This document shows positions 1 to 8,487 of a stretch of 64,000 nt of DNA, one piece after another (within the stretch, counting starts at the first letter, position 1; every line of letters begins with the position of its first letter). The position numbers and the translations under genes were made by a program. The notes below the pieces were generated by a model that saw only the letters and a program-made list of their open reading frames with translations, was not told the DNA's origin and searched no databases. Source of the stretch: Ruegeria sp. A3M17 (GTDB lineage: Bacteria > Pseudomonadota > Alphaproteobacteria > Rhodobacterales > Rhodobacteraceae); assembly GCF_003318255.1 (NCBI RefSeq), contig NZ_QOCF01000025.1:113643-177642 (forward strand). Direction: 5' to 3'.

Positions 1-117
1 CGGTTTGTTTCAGTCTTTCTGGACAACCCGCCTTTGTTCAAAGCGGTTACTTTTGGTGGAATCGAACTGGTCCTTGCGCTTTGGTTGATACTGGCAAACA
101 TCAATAGGGCCGCCTAA
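1..117 (+). CDS. C-terminal fragment of a small membrane protein (5' end outside window)
   Basis: An open frame enters from the left edge and stops with TAA at 115-117, giving the last 38 residues of a protein. The fragment has a phenylalanine-rich start, the dipeptide DNPP, and a hydrophobic stretch (VTFGGIELVLALWLIL) that looks like a final transmembrane helix followed by a short polar tail. This end resembles that of small DUF4345-type membrane proteins, but the fragment is too short to assign a family. It could also be a chance open frame. The tmRNA gene lies just downstream on the same strand. Confidence 0.45.
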   Translation, partial: RFVSVFLDNPPLFKAVTFGGIELVLALWLILANINRAA

Positions 118-185
118 CCTACTGTAATTATTTCAAAGGCCCGGTACGATTCCCGGTTTGCATCCGGCCGCTGGCTCACCTATAT

Positions 186-505
186 AGGGTATGTCCTTCG
201 GGACTATGGACATAAACGCGCTCGTAATAAGCGGATCGGACCCGGGGGCGGTACCCGGCGGCTCCACCAACATCCTTCATTTGGGGATCATGGGGCCGAA
301 ATAGGATCGACGAACGTCTAAAGGGGTTAGCTTTGTCTCGGCGGGGTGCCACCGTATCGGCCCGAAAAGTACAATTGCAAATGACAATCGTGCTCCGGTT
401 GCAGTTGCTGCGTAAGCAGTAGCAAGACCGAAACTTAAGCCCTTGCGCCTAGCCGCGTAAGGCGGGGTTCGCAGGTACCTGGCAACAGAAACCTGCACTT
501 TCTAC
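186..505 (+). ncRNA. ssrA: Circularly permuted two-piece tmRNA (ssrA)
   Basis: The two halves of the tRNA-like domain are present in swapped order. The acceptor piece comes first and ends at 259-269 with CGGCTCC, discriminator A and CCA. The coding piece starts at 292 with GGGGCCG, which pairs fully with 259-265. The third pair is G-U, the alanine identity element. A T-arm-like stem (242-246 with 254-258) closes a 7-base loop. The tag frame runs from the resume codon GCA at 377 to TAA at 413-415 and encodes ANDNRAPVAVAA, an alphaproteobacterial-type tag ending in Ala-Ala. The spacer between CCA and the new 5' end (270-291) should be removed by processing. The outer ends (about 186 and 505) are estimates: a 7-bp hairpin at 190-214 lies near the first, and the second follows from the usual size of the coding piece. 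tmRNA frees stalled ribosomes and tags the unfinished protein for ClpXP. The rest of 118-598 holds no gene. Confidence 0.93.
377..415 (+). other. tmRNA proteolysis-tag reading frame
   Basis: Thirteen codons read GCA AAT GAC AAT CGT GCT CCG GTT... and end in TAA, giving A-N-D-N-R-A-P-V-A-V-A-A. With the alanine carried by the tmRNA itself, the appended tag would be AANDNRAPVAVAA. The N-terminal AANDN part resembles the region bound by alpha-type SspB, and the final AA is the ClpX-recognised end. An alpha-type SspB is encoded at 3299-3760. Confidence 0.92.
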
Positions 506-524
506 TTAAAGTCTGAGTTTTTCG

Positions 525-552
525 CTGAGCATGTTCATGTTCAGAGTTTTTT
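525..552 (+). terminator. Rho-independent terminator after tmRNA
   Basis: CTGAGCATG and CATGTTCAG form a hairpin (one G-U pair) followed by AG and six T. It lies about 20 bases past the estimated 3' end of the tmRNA coding piece and before the next gene at 599. Confidence 0.7.
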
Positions 553-598
553 CACTATTTGGTCTCATGCTGACCCCAGCAGAATAAGGAGAGCTGGG

Positions 599-1030
599 AT
601 GTCGCACGCAGATCTACTCAGAGAGTGGTATTCCGAAGTTTGGGAAAACGGCAATACAGACGCGATTGACCAGTATTTTGCCCCCGAAGCCATGGCTGAA
701 GGGCTTATTCCGGAAATGCTGGTCGGCGCGGATGATTTCCGGGATCTTGTCATGGCCTTTCGCCATATCCTTGGCGATATTCAGGTCGACATGCCCAAAA
801 TCATCGAAAACGGCGATTGGGTATCCGCCATCATTCACTTGCGTACGACACGCGCCGATAATGGTGCCCCGCTTCAGGCCACCGGCAGCGTCATGGGGCG
901 GATCAAAAACGGTCGAATGGTTGAGGCGTATAACCAGTTCGATTTCATCTCACTCTTCGAACAGCTCGGCCAGTTTCCGCAGGACACTTTGCCTGTGTGT
1001 ATGACCGGTCAAAGGCTGGATTGGGCTTGA
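599..1030 (+). CDS. SnoaL-like / NTF2-fold small protein
   Basis: The 143-residue protein has no signal peptide or membrane segment. Its N-terminal pattern (LLREWYSEVWENGNTDAIDQYFAPEA) and the later GRIKNGRMVEAYNQFDFISLFEQLG are typical of SnoaL-like polyketide cyclase/ester cyclase proteins of the NTF2 fold. This fold is a small cone-shaped pocket used by many unrelated enzymes, so the substrate cannot be read from the sequence. AGGAG at 587-591 sits 7 bases before the ATG. The gene stands alone between the tmRNA terminator and the chromate genes. Confidence 0.75.
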   Translation: MSHADLLREWYSEVWENGNTDAIDQYFAPEAMAEGLIPEMLVGADDFRDLVMAFRHILGDIQVDMPKIIENGDWVSAIIHLRTTRADNGAPLQATGSVMGRIKNGRMVEAYNQFDFISLFEQLGQFPQDTLPVCMTGQRLDWA

Positions 1031-1156
1031 TCGCCTAAGCATTCTTGACCCCCTCGGCGCTTACGCGGTAGCAAGTGCCATGGGGTAAGATTGCGAACAC
1101 CCCGTGAGGCGTCAGCCCAAGTTTCGCATGTATCCGACAAAACCAGGAGACATGCT

Positions 1157-1972
1157 ATGCCCGCACCATACTCGATCACCCCAAAGCAATTGTTGAGACT
1201 GATAGGTACGCCGCAGGGCCCCATACTGATCGACATCTGTATGGATGCGGATTTTGAGGCTGACCCCAATCTTATTCCCGGCTCTATGCGCCATCCTGCA
1301 AAGGATATCGAAGGGCTGGTCAACCTGATCGGTGAGCGACCTGCAGTCGTGGTTTGCCAGAAAGGCAAGAAGCTCAGCCAGGCCGTTGTTTCTTGGTTGC
1401 GAGGCGAAGGTGTAAAAGCCGAATATCTGGAGGGAGGTATGTTTGCGTGGCGAGACATGCCAGACGCTCCGCGTGTGCCTGCGAAAGCATTTTCGATGCT
1501 GCAGCCCAAAGGTTCCCTTTGGGTGACCCGACACCGCCCAAAGATCGATCGCATCGCTTGCCCCTGGCTGATCCGGCGGTTTGTGGACCCAAATGCTCGG
1601 TTCCTGTTTGTTGCCCCGTCGGAAGTCGAAGCCACCGCTGCAATATTTGACGCGACCCCTTTTGACGTCGAAGGCGCTCATTGGAGCCACAGGCAAGACA
1701 AATGCACCTTTGACACGATGCTGGACGAATTCGCACTGCACACGCCCGCGCTGGATCGGCTTGCAACGGTCGTTCGGGCCGCAGACACCAATCGGCATGA
1801 CCTTGCACCAGAAGCTGCCGGGTTGCTTGCGGTCTCTGTCGGGTTGTCCCGGCAATACCGCGACGATCACGAAAATCTTGCTGCAGGAATGCACCTGTAC
1901 GATGCGCTGTATCGCTGGGCGCGCGACGGGTTTGAAGAACAACACGACTGGCCAATGGATCGCAAATCATGA
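1157..1972 (+). CDS. Rhodanese-ChrB fusion, chromate resistance protein
   Basis: The 271-residue protein has two parts. Residues about 10-105 resemble a rhodanese domain, with a putative active cysteine at 67 (VVVCQKGKK). Residues about 118-265 match the C-terminal region of ChrB, with WVTRHRPKIDRIACPWLIRRF as its most conserved block. ChrB proteins are linked to chromate sensing or resistance. The rhodanese part suggests sulfur transfer or handling of an oxyanion, which is inference. A longer in-frame start exists at 1091, but AGGAGA at 1145-1150 points to the ATG at 1157. The stop overlaps the start of chrA by 4 bases, so the two are translationally coupled. Confidence 0.82.
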   Translation: MPAPYSITPKQLLRLIGTPQGPILIDICMDADFEADPNLIPGSMRHPAKDIEGLVNLIGERPAVVVCQKGKKLSQAVVSWLRGEGVKAEYLEGGMFAWRDMPDAPRVPAKAFSMLQPKGSLWVTRHRPKIDRIACPWLIRRFVDPNARFLFVAPSEVEATAAIFDATPFDVEGAHWSHRQDKCTFDTMLDEFALHTPALDRLATVVRAADTNRHDLAPEAAGLLAVSVGLSRQYRDDHENLAAGMHLYDALYRWARDGFEEQHDWPMDRKS

Positions 1973-3222
1973 CCCCGACCCTATCGGAGCTGGTTCGTAT
2001 CTTTGGACGCATCGGGCTTTTGTCCTTTGGGGGGCCTGCGGCGCAAATCTCACTGATGCATCACGAATTGGTGGAAAAACGCCCGTGGTTGGACGAACAA
2101 TCGTATCTGCGGGCGCTGTCTCTTTGCATGCTGTTGCCCGGGCCCGAGGCCATGCAACTTGCCACTTACGCCGGCTGGCGGCTGCGCGGCGTGACCGGAG
2201 GGTTGATCGCCGGCGGCCTGTTCGTCATCCCTGGCGCGCTGATCATCGCCGTTTTGGTCGGGCTTTACGCAGCTTTTGGTGATCTGCCTCTGGTTCAGGC
2301 CGCTTTCCTTGGGGTGAAGGCCACGGTAATCATCATTGTCCTTCAGGCGCTTAGAAACCTGTCGCGCAAAGCCCTGACCGATGTGGAACACCGGGCAATC
2401 GCCGGATTGGGCTTTGTTGCAATCTTTGCCTTTAACTTGCCTTTTCCCTTGATCATTCTAGCTGCAGCGCTTTGGGGGTATCTGAGTTTCAAGGGTGAGG
2501 CCAGCACCGCCCAAACACCCCCTGCCCCAAGTGCGACGCGCCCGCTGCGCACCTGTGCCATCTGGCTGACCCTATGGCTTGGCCCATTGGTGTTGCTGAG
2601 CGTGACTGGGCAAAAATTGCTGAGCGATCTCGGGTGGTTCTTCGCCCGCCTGGCTGTTGTTACCTTCGGCGGCGCCTATGCGGTTCTAGCGTATATGACC
2701 CAAACCGTCGTCGACAAGTATCAGTGGATCAGCACAGATCAGATGATTGATGCGCTGGGGCTGGCGGAAACAACGCCGGGTCCCTTGATATTGGTGACGC
2801 AATTTGTGGCCATGCTGACGGGGCAGATTTCGGGCGGCATCCCTTTGGCACTTGCTGCCGGTGCCGTCGCGCTCTGGGCCACGTTTGTTCCGTGTTTCCT
2901 GTGGATCTTTCTTGCCGCGCCCTATCTGGACCAGCTGGCCGCCCGTCCACGGCTGTCCGCAGCCTTGCACGGAATAACAGCAGCGGTTGTTGGCGTGATT
3001 CTCAACCTTTCCGTGTGGTTTGCTCTTAACGTTCTTTTCGGAACAATCCCGGAATTGGCATGGGGACCCCTAACCATCCCATGGCCCGAACTTGCGACAC
3101 TGAACATAAAAGCGCTGTTTTTGACGTTCATGGCCGGGGTGTTGATATTCAAGCTAAAATTCGGCATGGCAATGACCCTGGCTCTGATGGCCGTGGCCGG
3201 AGTCGGTTTTCATTTTCTTTGA
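1969..3222 (+). CDS. chrA: Chromate transporter ChrA, two-domain form
   Basis: This 417-residue, strongly hydrophobic protein matches long-chain ChrA of the CHR superfamily, which exports chromate from the cytoplasm. The family signature appears in both halves: FGGPAAQ with the following HHELVEKRPWL near residue 20, and FGGAYAVLAY followed by VDKYQWIS near residue 235. This is the duplicated arrangement seen in full-length ChrA. LPGPEAMQLATYAGW in the first half and TTPGPLILVTQFVA in the second are the paired conserved loops. The start overlaps the preceding gene (ATGA), supporting joint function in chromate resistance. Confidence 0.92.
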   Translation: MTPTLSELVRIFGRIGLLSFGGPAAQISLMHHELVEKRPWLDEQSYLRALSLCMLLPGPEAMQLATYAGWRLRGVTGGLIAGGLFVIPGALIIAVLVGLYAAFGDLPLVQAAFLGVKATVIIIVLQALRNLSRKALTDVEHRAIAGLGFVAIFAFNLPFPLIILAAALWGYLSFKGEASTAQTPPAPSATRPLRTCAIWLTLWLGPLVLLSVTGQKLLSDLGWFFARLAVVTFGGAYAVLAYMTQTVVDKYQWISTDQMIDALGLAETTPGPLILVTQFVAMLTGQISGGIPLALAAGAVALWATFVPCFLWIFLAAPYLDQLAARPRLSAALHGITAAVVGVILNLSVWFALNVLFGTIPELAWGPLTIPWPELATLNIKALFLTFMAGVLIFKLKFGMAMTLALMAVAGVGFHFL

Positions 3223-3298
3223 ACAATCCACCAACTCCCGGTCTTTCGTTTCCGAACGAATCCCCTATGCTTGGGATAACCACTTTTGAGGATCAAAC

Positions 3299-3760
3299 AT
3301 GTCGCAGGACATTGACTATGGAACCCTGATGCACACCGCCATGCGCGGCCTCATTCAGAAGGTTCTGACCAACGTTTCTGAAAACGGTCTGCCTGGGGCG
3401 CATCATTTCTTCATCACCTTCGATACCCGGCAGGACGGTGTTGAACTGGCCGACTGGCTGCGCGAACGCTACCCCGAAGAAATGACGGTCGTCATGCAGC
3501 ACTGGTTCGAAAACCTCGAGGTCGGCGACAATGGTTTCGCGATCACGCTGAATTTCGGTGACGCGCCCGAACCGCTTTATATTCCATATGATGCGATCAA
3601 AACTTTCGTGGACCCGTCGGTTGAATTCGGACTGCGTTTCGAAAGTCCGGAAGACGAAGAAGAGGTTGCGACACATATCGTTGATGAAACGATTGAGGTT
3701 GAGGAAACTCCGGTCCAGCAAGACGCAGATGTCGTTTCACTGGACAGTTTCAGAAAGTAA
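3299..3760 (+). CDS. sspB: ClpXP adaptor SspB, alpha-type
   Basis: The 153-residue protein matches the alphaproteobacterial SspB family, which delivers ssrA-tagged proteins to the ClpXP protease. The substrate-binding fold covers about residues 5-105 (GLPGAHHFFITFDT, RYPEEMTVVMQHWFENLEV, FAITLNFGDAPEPLYIPYDAI). It is followed by an acidic linker of about 35 residues. The end, DVVSLDSFRK, fits the short ClpX-docking tail described for the family. GAGG at 3290-3293 precedes the ATG. The tmRNA that makes the tag is 2.8 kb upstream on the same strand, so both ends of this pathway are in one neighbourhood. Confidence 0.9.
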   Translation: MSQDIDYGTLMHTAMRGLIQKVLTNVSENGLPGAHHFFITFDTRQDGVELADWLRERYPEEMTVVMQHWFENLEVGDNGFAITLNFGDAPEPLYIPYDAIKTFVDPSVEFGLRFESPEDEEEVATHIVDETIEVEETPVQQDADVVSLDSFRK

Positions 3761-3793
3761 GCTCAGACTTGCAAAACCAGCCTCTCGCGGGGT

Positions 3794-4357
3794 TTACTGT
3801 TTTTTGAGGAACGTATCGACCGAGCGGGATTTAATCCCGTTGCGGAACCGCGAAAAGGACAAGTTCAGCCCACCGTCGGCCAACGTGCGATCGAACTGCT
3901 GCAATTCGTAGCCACCGTTTTCATCAATGAACAACGAGAACACCGTCAGCGTCTCGCCCTCGATCCGGCCCCAGACGAACGGTTCACCCTGCATCGGGTC
4001 CAGGGGCACCTCGTGACCAAATACATTGCGCTTCATCGCCGCTGAATACACGTCGGACCTGTCAGATTGCTTGAAATCGATCGAGAAAGATTGATCTTTG
4101 ACACGGCCATCCGGCTTATAGGTCGTGGTCTTCCAGCTAACGTTAAATCCCTCTTTGGTTTCATGGATCGAAACGCTCATATCGCGTGGGGTTTCGGTAC
4201 CGTCATCGTCAACTAAATTGGCTGAACCGACGTAATCCCCGATAAAGGGGGTGATGTCGCCGGCCTGGGCCTGAAGATTGGCAAAGACAAGCCAGAATAC
4301 AGCACCCACCGCGAATGCGATAAGCCGCAGCGGATTTTTTCCGTTTATTTGCAGCAC
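3794..4357 (-). CDS. Secreted protein of unknown function
   Basis: The 187-residue protein starts with a basic N-terminus and a hydrophobic core (LIAFAVGAVFWLVFANL) ending at LQAQA, a probable signal peptide cut near residue 33. The mature part is polar and rich in beta-type pattern (FIGDYVGSANLV, SVSIHETKEGFNVSWKTTTY). It has no cysteine, no repeats and no catalytic motif that I recognise. It may be a conserved periplasmic protein of marine Rhodobacteraceae, which is inference. It is convergent with sspB (33 bases apart) and divergent from fumC. Confidence 0.7.
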   Translation of the reverse strand: MLQINGKNPLRLIAFAVGAVFWLVFANLQAQAGDITPFIGDYVGSANLVDDDGTETPRDMSVSIHETKEGFNVSWKTTTYKPDGRVKDQSFSIDFKQSDRSDVYSAAMKRNVFGHEVPLDPMQGEPFVWGRIEGETLTVFSLFIDENGGYELQQFDRTLADGGLNLSFSRFRNGIKSRSVDTFLKKQ

Positions 4358-4563
4358 CTGACCCTCCAGCGTTTTGATCTTGCTATTCTACCCCAGCCGC
4401 GGGCGCGCACAATGGCTCTCACGCTGCCGTCGCAAAGAAAATGCCGCATCCTAACGCCTATACCTTTGGTAGGGTTGCCATTATGGTGCGCGCAACAGGC
4501 CGATTGCGTGATGACGCCGTCACGGGTAAACGGCATACGACTGCATACTAGACGGAGTGACCG

Positions 4564-5955
4564 ATGTCCCAGACCCGCACCGAATCCGACAGCTTTGGCC
4601 CGTTGGAAGTTCCCGCCGACAAATATTGGGGTGCACAAACTCAACGTTCGATCATGAACTTTCCGATCGGCTGGGAAAAGCAACCTGTTGCCATCGTGCG
4701 TGCGCTGGGCGTCATCAAAATGGCCTGTGCGATGGAGAACAAAGCCATCGGCAAGCTGGATGCAACGATCGCCGACGCTGTTATCCAGGCTGCGGGTGAA
4801 GTGATTGAGGGTAAGTTTGACGACAACTTCCCGCTGGTCGTGTGGCAAACCGGTTCGGGCACTCAGTCGAACATGAATTCGAACGAAGTGATCGCCAACC
4901 GCGCGATTGAGATCATGGGCGGTGTGATCGGCTCCAAAGAGCCGGTGCACCCGAACGATCACTGCAACATGGGGCAATCGTCAAACGACACGTTCCCGAC
5001 AGCAATGCACATCGCCACCGCGATGAGCGTGCGGGACGTATTGCTGCCCGGGCTTGAGAAATTTGCATCGGCGCTGGAAGCGAAAGCCAAAGAGTTTGCC
5101 GGTATCATCAAGATCGGCCGCACACACACTCAGGACGCGACCCCACTGACATTGGAACAGGAGTTTGGTGGCTATGCGCACCAGATCCGCCAGGGTATTG
5201 CCCGGGTCAAGGCCGCAATGCCCGGCATCTATGAACTGGCACAGGGCGGCACAGCTGTTGGCACCGGTCTGAACACGCATGATGGCTGGGATGAGGCCGT
5301 CGCCAAGAACATGGCTGACATCACCGGCCTGCCCTTCGTTACCGCGCCCAACAAGTTCGAAGCGCTTGCCGCCCATGACGCCATGGTGTTCCTATCAGGC
5401 GCGCTGGCAACGATTGCGGGCTCTTGCTACAAGATCGCCAACGACATCCGGTTCCTGGGCTCTGGCCCGCGCTCTGGCCTGGGTGAGCTGATCCTGCCGG
5501 AGAATGAGCCTGGATCGTCAATCATGCCCGGCAAGGTGAACCCGACACAGGCCGAAGCGCTGACTCAGGTGGCCGCGCATGTAATCGGCAACGATGCGGC
5601 GATGAAGTTCGCTGGCTCACAGGGTCATTTCCAGTTGAACGTCTACAATCCGATGATGTCGTACAATCTGCTGCAATCCATTCAGCTGCTGGGTGACGCC
5701 ACCGACAGCTTTACCGAGCGCATGCTGCTGGGCATCAAGGCAAATGAACCGCGCATCGACAAACTGATGAAAGAGTCTCTGATGCTGGTCACAGCGCTGG
5801 CCCCGACCATCGGTTACGACAACGCCACTACTGTCGCCAAAACGGCGCATAAGAACGGCACGACCCTCAAGGAAGAGGCCATTGCGCTGGGCTTTGTCGA
5901 TGAGGAGACATTCGATGCGGTCGTCCGGCCCGAGCACATGATCGGCCCCAAATGA
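4564..5955 (+). CDS. fumC: Class II fumarate hydratase
   Basis: The 463-residue protein matches the iron-independent, oxygen-stable fumarase of the TCA cycle, which interconverts fumarate and malate. Visible hallmarks are the N-terminal [13 protein letters not shown], the substrate loop [28 protein letters not shown] with the catalytic-region histidine, and the superfamily signature [11 protein letters not shown]. Length is normal. GGAG at 4554-4557 precedes the ATG. Its stop overlaps the start of the chorismate mutase gene by 4 bases, so it heads a chain of four overlapping genes. Confidence 0.97.
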   Translation: MSQTRTESDSFGPLEVPADKYWGAQTQRSIMNFPIGWEKQPVAIVRALGVIKMACAMENKAIGKLDATIADAVIQAAGEVIEGKFDDNFPLVVWQTGSGTQSNMNSNEVIANRAIEIMGGVIGSKEPVHPNDHCNMGQSSNDTFPTAMHIATAMSVRDVLLPGLEKFASALEAKAKEFAGIIKIGRTHTQDATPLTLEQEFGGYAHQIRQGIARVKAAMPGIYELAQGGTAVGTGLNTHDGWDEAVAKNMADITGLPFVTAPNKFEALAAHDAMVFLSGALATIAGSCYKIANDIRFLGSGPRSGLGELILPENEPGSSIMPGKVNPTQAEALTQVAAHVIGNDAAMKFAGSQGHFQLNVYNPMMSYNLLQSIQLLGDATDSFTERMLLGIKANEPRIDKLMKESLMLVTALAPTIGYDNATTVAKTAHKNGTTLKEEAIALGFVDEETFDAVVRPEHMIGPK

Positions 5956-6476
5956 TCGCGTGGCGCAAACCAACCTGTCTGTGCCTGCTGATCGCAGGCA
6001 CAGCGACCTCAGCTCAGGCTGACCTGTTCGACCTGATCGACTCTCGGCTGGAATGGATGCAGGACGTTGCTGCGTTCAAACACGCCAATGACCGCCCGGT
6101 CGAAGACCTTGAGCGTGAAAAAGTCGTGATCGACAAGACCTTGGAACAAGCAGCGCTTGCGGGCGTTGACCCGGACAGCGCGCAGCTGTTTTTCGAAGTG
6201 CAGATCGAAGCCGCGAAAGAGATTCAATCCTGTTGGATTGAACGGTGGACCGAAGACCAAATCTCTGTTCCCGAAAGCTATGCGGACCTGACAACCGAAG
6301 TACGCCCTGCACTGTTAGATCTGGGCGGGAAGATCCTTGAGACATTGTCGGATCAACCACCGGTCTCAACTGCATCGCAGGCCGATTTTCTGGACACCGT
6401 GAATGTCGAATGCCTTTCAGATGACAGCCGTGCGGAATTGTTCGATAGTCTGACCAAAGTGAGACATGCGCAATGA
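5952..6476 (+). CDS. Periplasmic chorismate mutase, AroQ-gamma type
   Basis: The first 23 residues form a signal peptide ending in SAQA. The following helical domain has the gamma-class AroQ pattern: [19 protein letters not shown], then [20 protein letters not shown], then [14 protein letters not shown]. The conserved Arg, Lys, Asp/Glu and Gln positions of the active site are present. The enzyme would convert chorismate to prephenate outside the cytoplasm. The purpose of secreted chorismate mutases in free-living bacteria is unsettled. It overlaps fumC by 4 bases and the next small gene by 4 bases. Total length of 174 residues is usual for the class. Confidence 0.82.
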   Translation: MIAWRKPTCLCLLIAGTATSAQADLFDLIDSRLEWMQDVAAFKHANDRPVEDLEREKVVIDKTLEQAALAGVDPDSAQLFFEVQIEAAKEIQSCWIERWTEDQISVPESYADLTTEVRPALLDLGGKILETLSDQPPVSTASQADFLDTVNVECLSDDSRAELFDSLTKVRHAQ

Positions 6477-6649
6477 CGGAACCGGTCAATCTGAACAAAT
6501 TTCGAAAGGAAAAAGCGCGGACCGAAAACAAGGCCCGCGCTGATCAAAATGCCGTCGCTTTTGGCCGCACCAAGGCCGAAAAGGATCTGGTAAAAAAGCA
6601 GCAACACAAGCTGAACCAACACCATGAAGGCCGTAAGTTGGACAAATGA
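6473..6649 (+). CDS. DUF4169 family small protein
   Basis: This is a 58-residue, highly charged protein. It begins [16 protein letters not shown] and contains FGRTKAEKD, which are the recurrent blocks of DUF4169 proteins, then ends in GRKLDK. It is predicted to be entirely helical and rich in lysine and arginine. The function of the family is unknown. It overlaps the chorismate mutase stop by 4 bases (ATGA) and the next gene by 4 bases, so translation of the whole group is coupled. Confidence 0.8.
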   Translation: MTEPVNLNKFRKEKARTENKARADQNAVAFGRTKAEKDLVKKQQHKLNQHHEGRKLDK

Positions 6650-6864
6650 GCGGACGCCCGGTCAAACGATCCCTGACGCTGAAAGGCCATCGGACATCCG
6701 TTTCGCTTGAAGACGAATTTTGGCAGGCGTTCCGGACCATCGCCAAGGAAAAAAACGTACCGATCAACGCTCTGGCGGCCGAAATTGATGTCGAGCGTGA
6801 CCCGGAAATTGGACTTGCATCCGCCATACGGGTTTTCATTCTGAATTGGTATCAATCCAAGTAA
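6646..6864 (+). CDS. Ribbon-helix-helix domain protein
   Basis: The 72-residue protein has a short basic lead and then KRSLTLKGHRTSVSLEDEFWQAF, a beta strand followed by a helix, as in the RHH_4 type of ribbon-helix-helix proteins. A second helix (PINALAAEIDV) and a third follow. Proteins of this type bind DNA as dimers, although the RHH_4 family has not been clearly tied to a target. It overlaps the DUF4169 gene by 4 bases; the close coupling suggests that the two proteins act together, which is inference. Confidence 0.82.
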   Translation: MSGRPVKRSLTLKGHRTSVSLEDEFWQAFRTIAKEKNVPINALAAEIDVERDPEIGLASAIRVFILNWYQSK

Positions 6865-6928
6865 ATCAGTCTTGCTCTGACATCCTGAAACCGCTTACAG
6901 TAAGAGGGAACAAAAGGAGTACGAACCG

Positions 6929-7531
6929 GTGGTTGATACAGTTCTAGGGCCAGACGGAAAACCACGCTGCGCGTGGTGTCAGGCCGCGCCCGAATTCTTT
7001 GACTACCACGATCAGGAATGGGGGTATCCGGTTGGTGACGACCAGCGTCTGTTCGAAAAGCTATGCCTCGAAAGCTTTCAGTCCGGCCTAAGCTGGCGCA
7101 CGATTTTGTCCAAGCGCGAGAACTTTCGGAAGGCTTTCAAAGATTTTGATATCAACGCAGTAGCCGCGTTTGATGATGCAGATACGCAGCGCATGTTACT
7201 AGATGCAGGGATTGTGCGGCATCGTGGGAAGATCGAGGCTGTGATTAACAACGCACGCCGCGCGCAAGAGTTAATTGCTGCCGAAGGGTCTCTGGCCGCT
7301 TATGTGTGGCGATACGAGGCGGATACACCGCCTGCCCCGCAAACCGCTTCAACGTCGCCGGAATCTGTGGCCATGTCGAAAGATCTGAAAAAACGGGGCT
7401 GGAAGTTTGTCGGGCCGACGACCGTGTTTGCCTTTATGCAGGCAATGGGGCTGGTGAACGATCACGCCGAAGGTTGCGTCATGCGTGAAAAAGCGGCGCA
7501 GTTGCGCCGCGAATTCACCAAACCCCAATAG
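6929..7531 (+). CDS. tag: DNA-3-methyladenine glycosylase I
   Basis: The 200-residue protein matches Tag, which removes 3-methyladenine from alkylated DNA in base excision repair. The N-terminal RCAWCQ and EWGYPV, the ESFQSGLSWRTILSKRENFRKAF block and the C-terminal NDHAEGC supply the aromatic pocket and the zinc-binding Cys and His residues of the family. The start is GTG; AGGAG at 6915-6919 supports it. It is convergent with the aldolase gene, with only 3 bases between stops and no obvious terminator. Confidence 0.95.
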   Translation: MVDTVLGPDGKPRCAWCQAAPEFFDYHDQEWGYPVGDDQRLFEKLCLESFQSGLSWRTILSKRENFRKAFKDFDINAVAAFDDADTQRMLLDAGIVRHRGKIEAVINNARRAQELIAAEGSLAAYVWRYEADTPPAPQTASTSPESVAMSKDLKKRGWKFVGPTTVFAFMQAMGLVNDHAEGCVMREKAAQLRREFTKPQ

Positions 7532-7534
7532 TGT

Positions 7535-8416
7535 TTAGACTGACGCGCGGAAGATCTTGTCGATGTTTCCGCCCAGGGCCGCGTTGAACTCGGCATCGGA
7601 TTGCTGTTTTGACAGGCCTTCGGTCAACGCGCGCGAGAAGGATGCGATCATCTTACCGTTCTGGCCCAGCAGATCGCAGGCCTGTTCCGTCGAATATCCG
7701 CCCGACAGCGCGACCACGCGCAGAACACGCGGGTGATCGGCCAATTCGTCATACAGGTTAGCCTGGTTAGGGATCGTCAGCTTGAGCATGACATCCTGTC
7801 CCTCGTCCAGCTGATCCAGGTTCTTCAGGATTTCGGCCTTCAGGATGTCTTCGGCTTGGGCTTTGGTGGCCGAGTTGATGTTCACCTCGGGCTCAACAAT
7901 CGGAACCATTCCGGAAGCCACGACTTCGCGCGCAAAGTTGAACTGCTGTGCAACAACCGCCGCGATGCCTTCGGCGTTTGCCTCATGAATGACCGAGCGC
8001 TCCTTGGTGCCGAATACACCGTCGGCTTTGGCCAATGTTGCGGCCAGACCCGGGATGGGTTTCATCATCTGAACGCCATTCGCTTCGTCTTCCAAGCCTT
8101 TGTCAATCTTCAGGAAAGGCACAATGCCCTTCACTGACCAAAGGTAGTCGGCGACCTTCTGACCATCAATTTGCTCGCCCAGAGTGCGTTCGAACAGGAT
8201 CGCGCCGATCACTTTGTCCTTGGTGAAATCATCCGCCAGAATGATCCGCGCACGCATTTTCTGGATTTCACCGAACATTTCTTCGTCCGAGGTGTATTCA
8301 GATGCGTCCACGCCATAAAGCGCCAGCGCCTTGGGGGTCGAGCCACCGCTTTGATCCAATGCTGCGATGAATCCTGCGCCGTTGGACATTTGTGCGCGCT
8401 GTTCTGCTGATGACAT
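7535..8416 (-). CDS. Class I fructose-bisphosphate aldolase
   Basis: The 293-residue protein belongs to the bacterial class I (Schiff-base) aldolases that cleave or form fructose 1,6-bisphosphate. Recognisable parts are AALDQSGGSTPKAL, VPFLKIDKGL, GMVPIVEPEVNI and VVALSGGYSTEQAC. Lysines suitable for the Schiff base lie in LKLTIPN and FLKIDKG. An upstream in-frame ATG at 8452 would add 12 residues; the ATG at 8416 gives the usual N-terminus and has GGGAAAG before it. Tkt and two GAPDH genes elsewhere in the window work in the same central pathway. A GTTAGCGCT-type element lies about 70 bases upstream (8488-8500). Confidence 0.92.
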   Translation of the reverse strand: MSSAEQRAQMSNGAGFIAALDQSGGSTPKALALYGVDASEYTSDEEMFGEIQKMRARIILADDFTKDKVIGAILFERTLGEQIDGQKVADYLWSVKGIVPFLKIDKGLEDEANGVQMMKPIPGLAATLAKADGVFGTKERSVIHEANAEGIAAVVAQQFNFAREVVASGMVPIVEPEVNINSATKAQAEDILKAEILKNLDQLDEGQDVMLKLTIPNQANLYDELADHPRVLRVVALSGGYSTEQACDLLGQNGKMIASFSRALTEGLSKQQSDAEFNAALGGNIDKIFRASV

Positions 8417-8487
8417 AAGACTTTCCCGTTCAATATGATTCCGCGATTTCAAACCGCATACAGCAAGGCGTGAAAGGATGGTAGTTT

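Noticed and set aside
277..498. 73-codon minus-strand reading frame
   Set aside because: It lies wholly inside the tmRNA coding piece and has no family resemblance.
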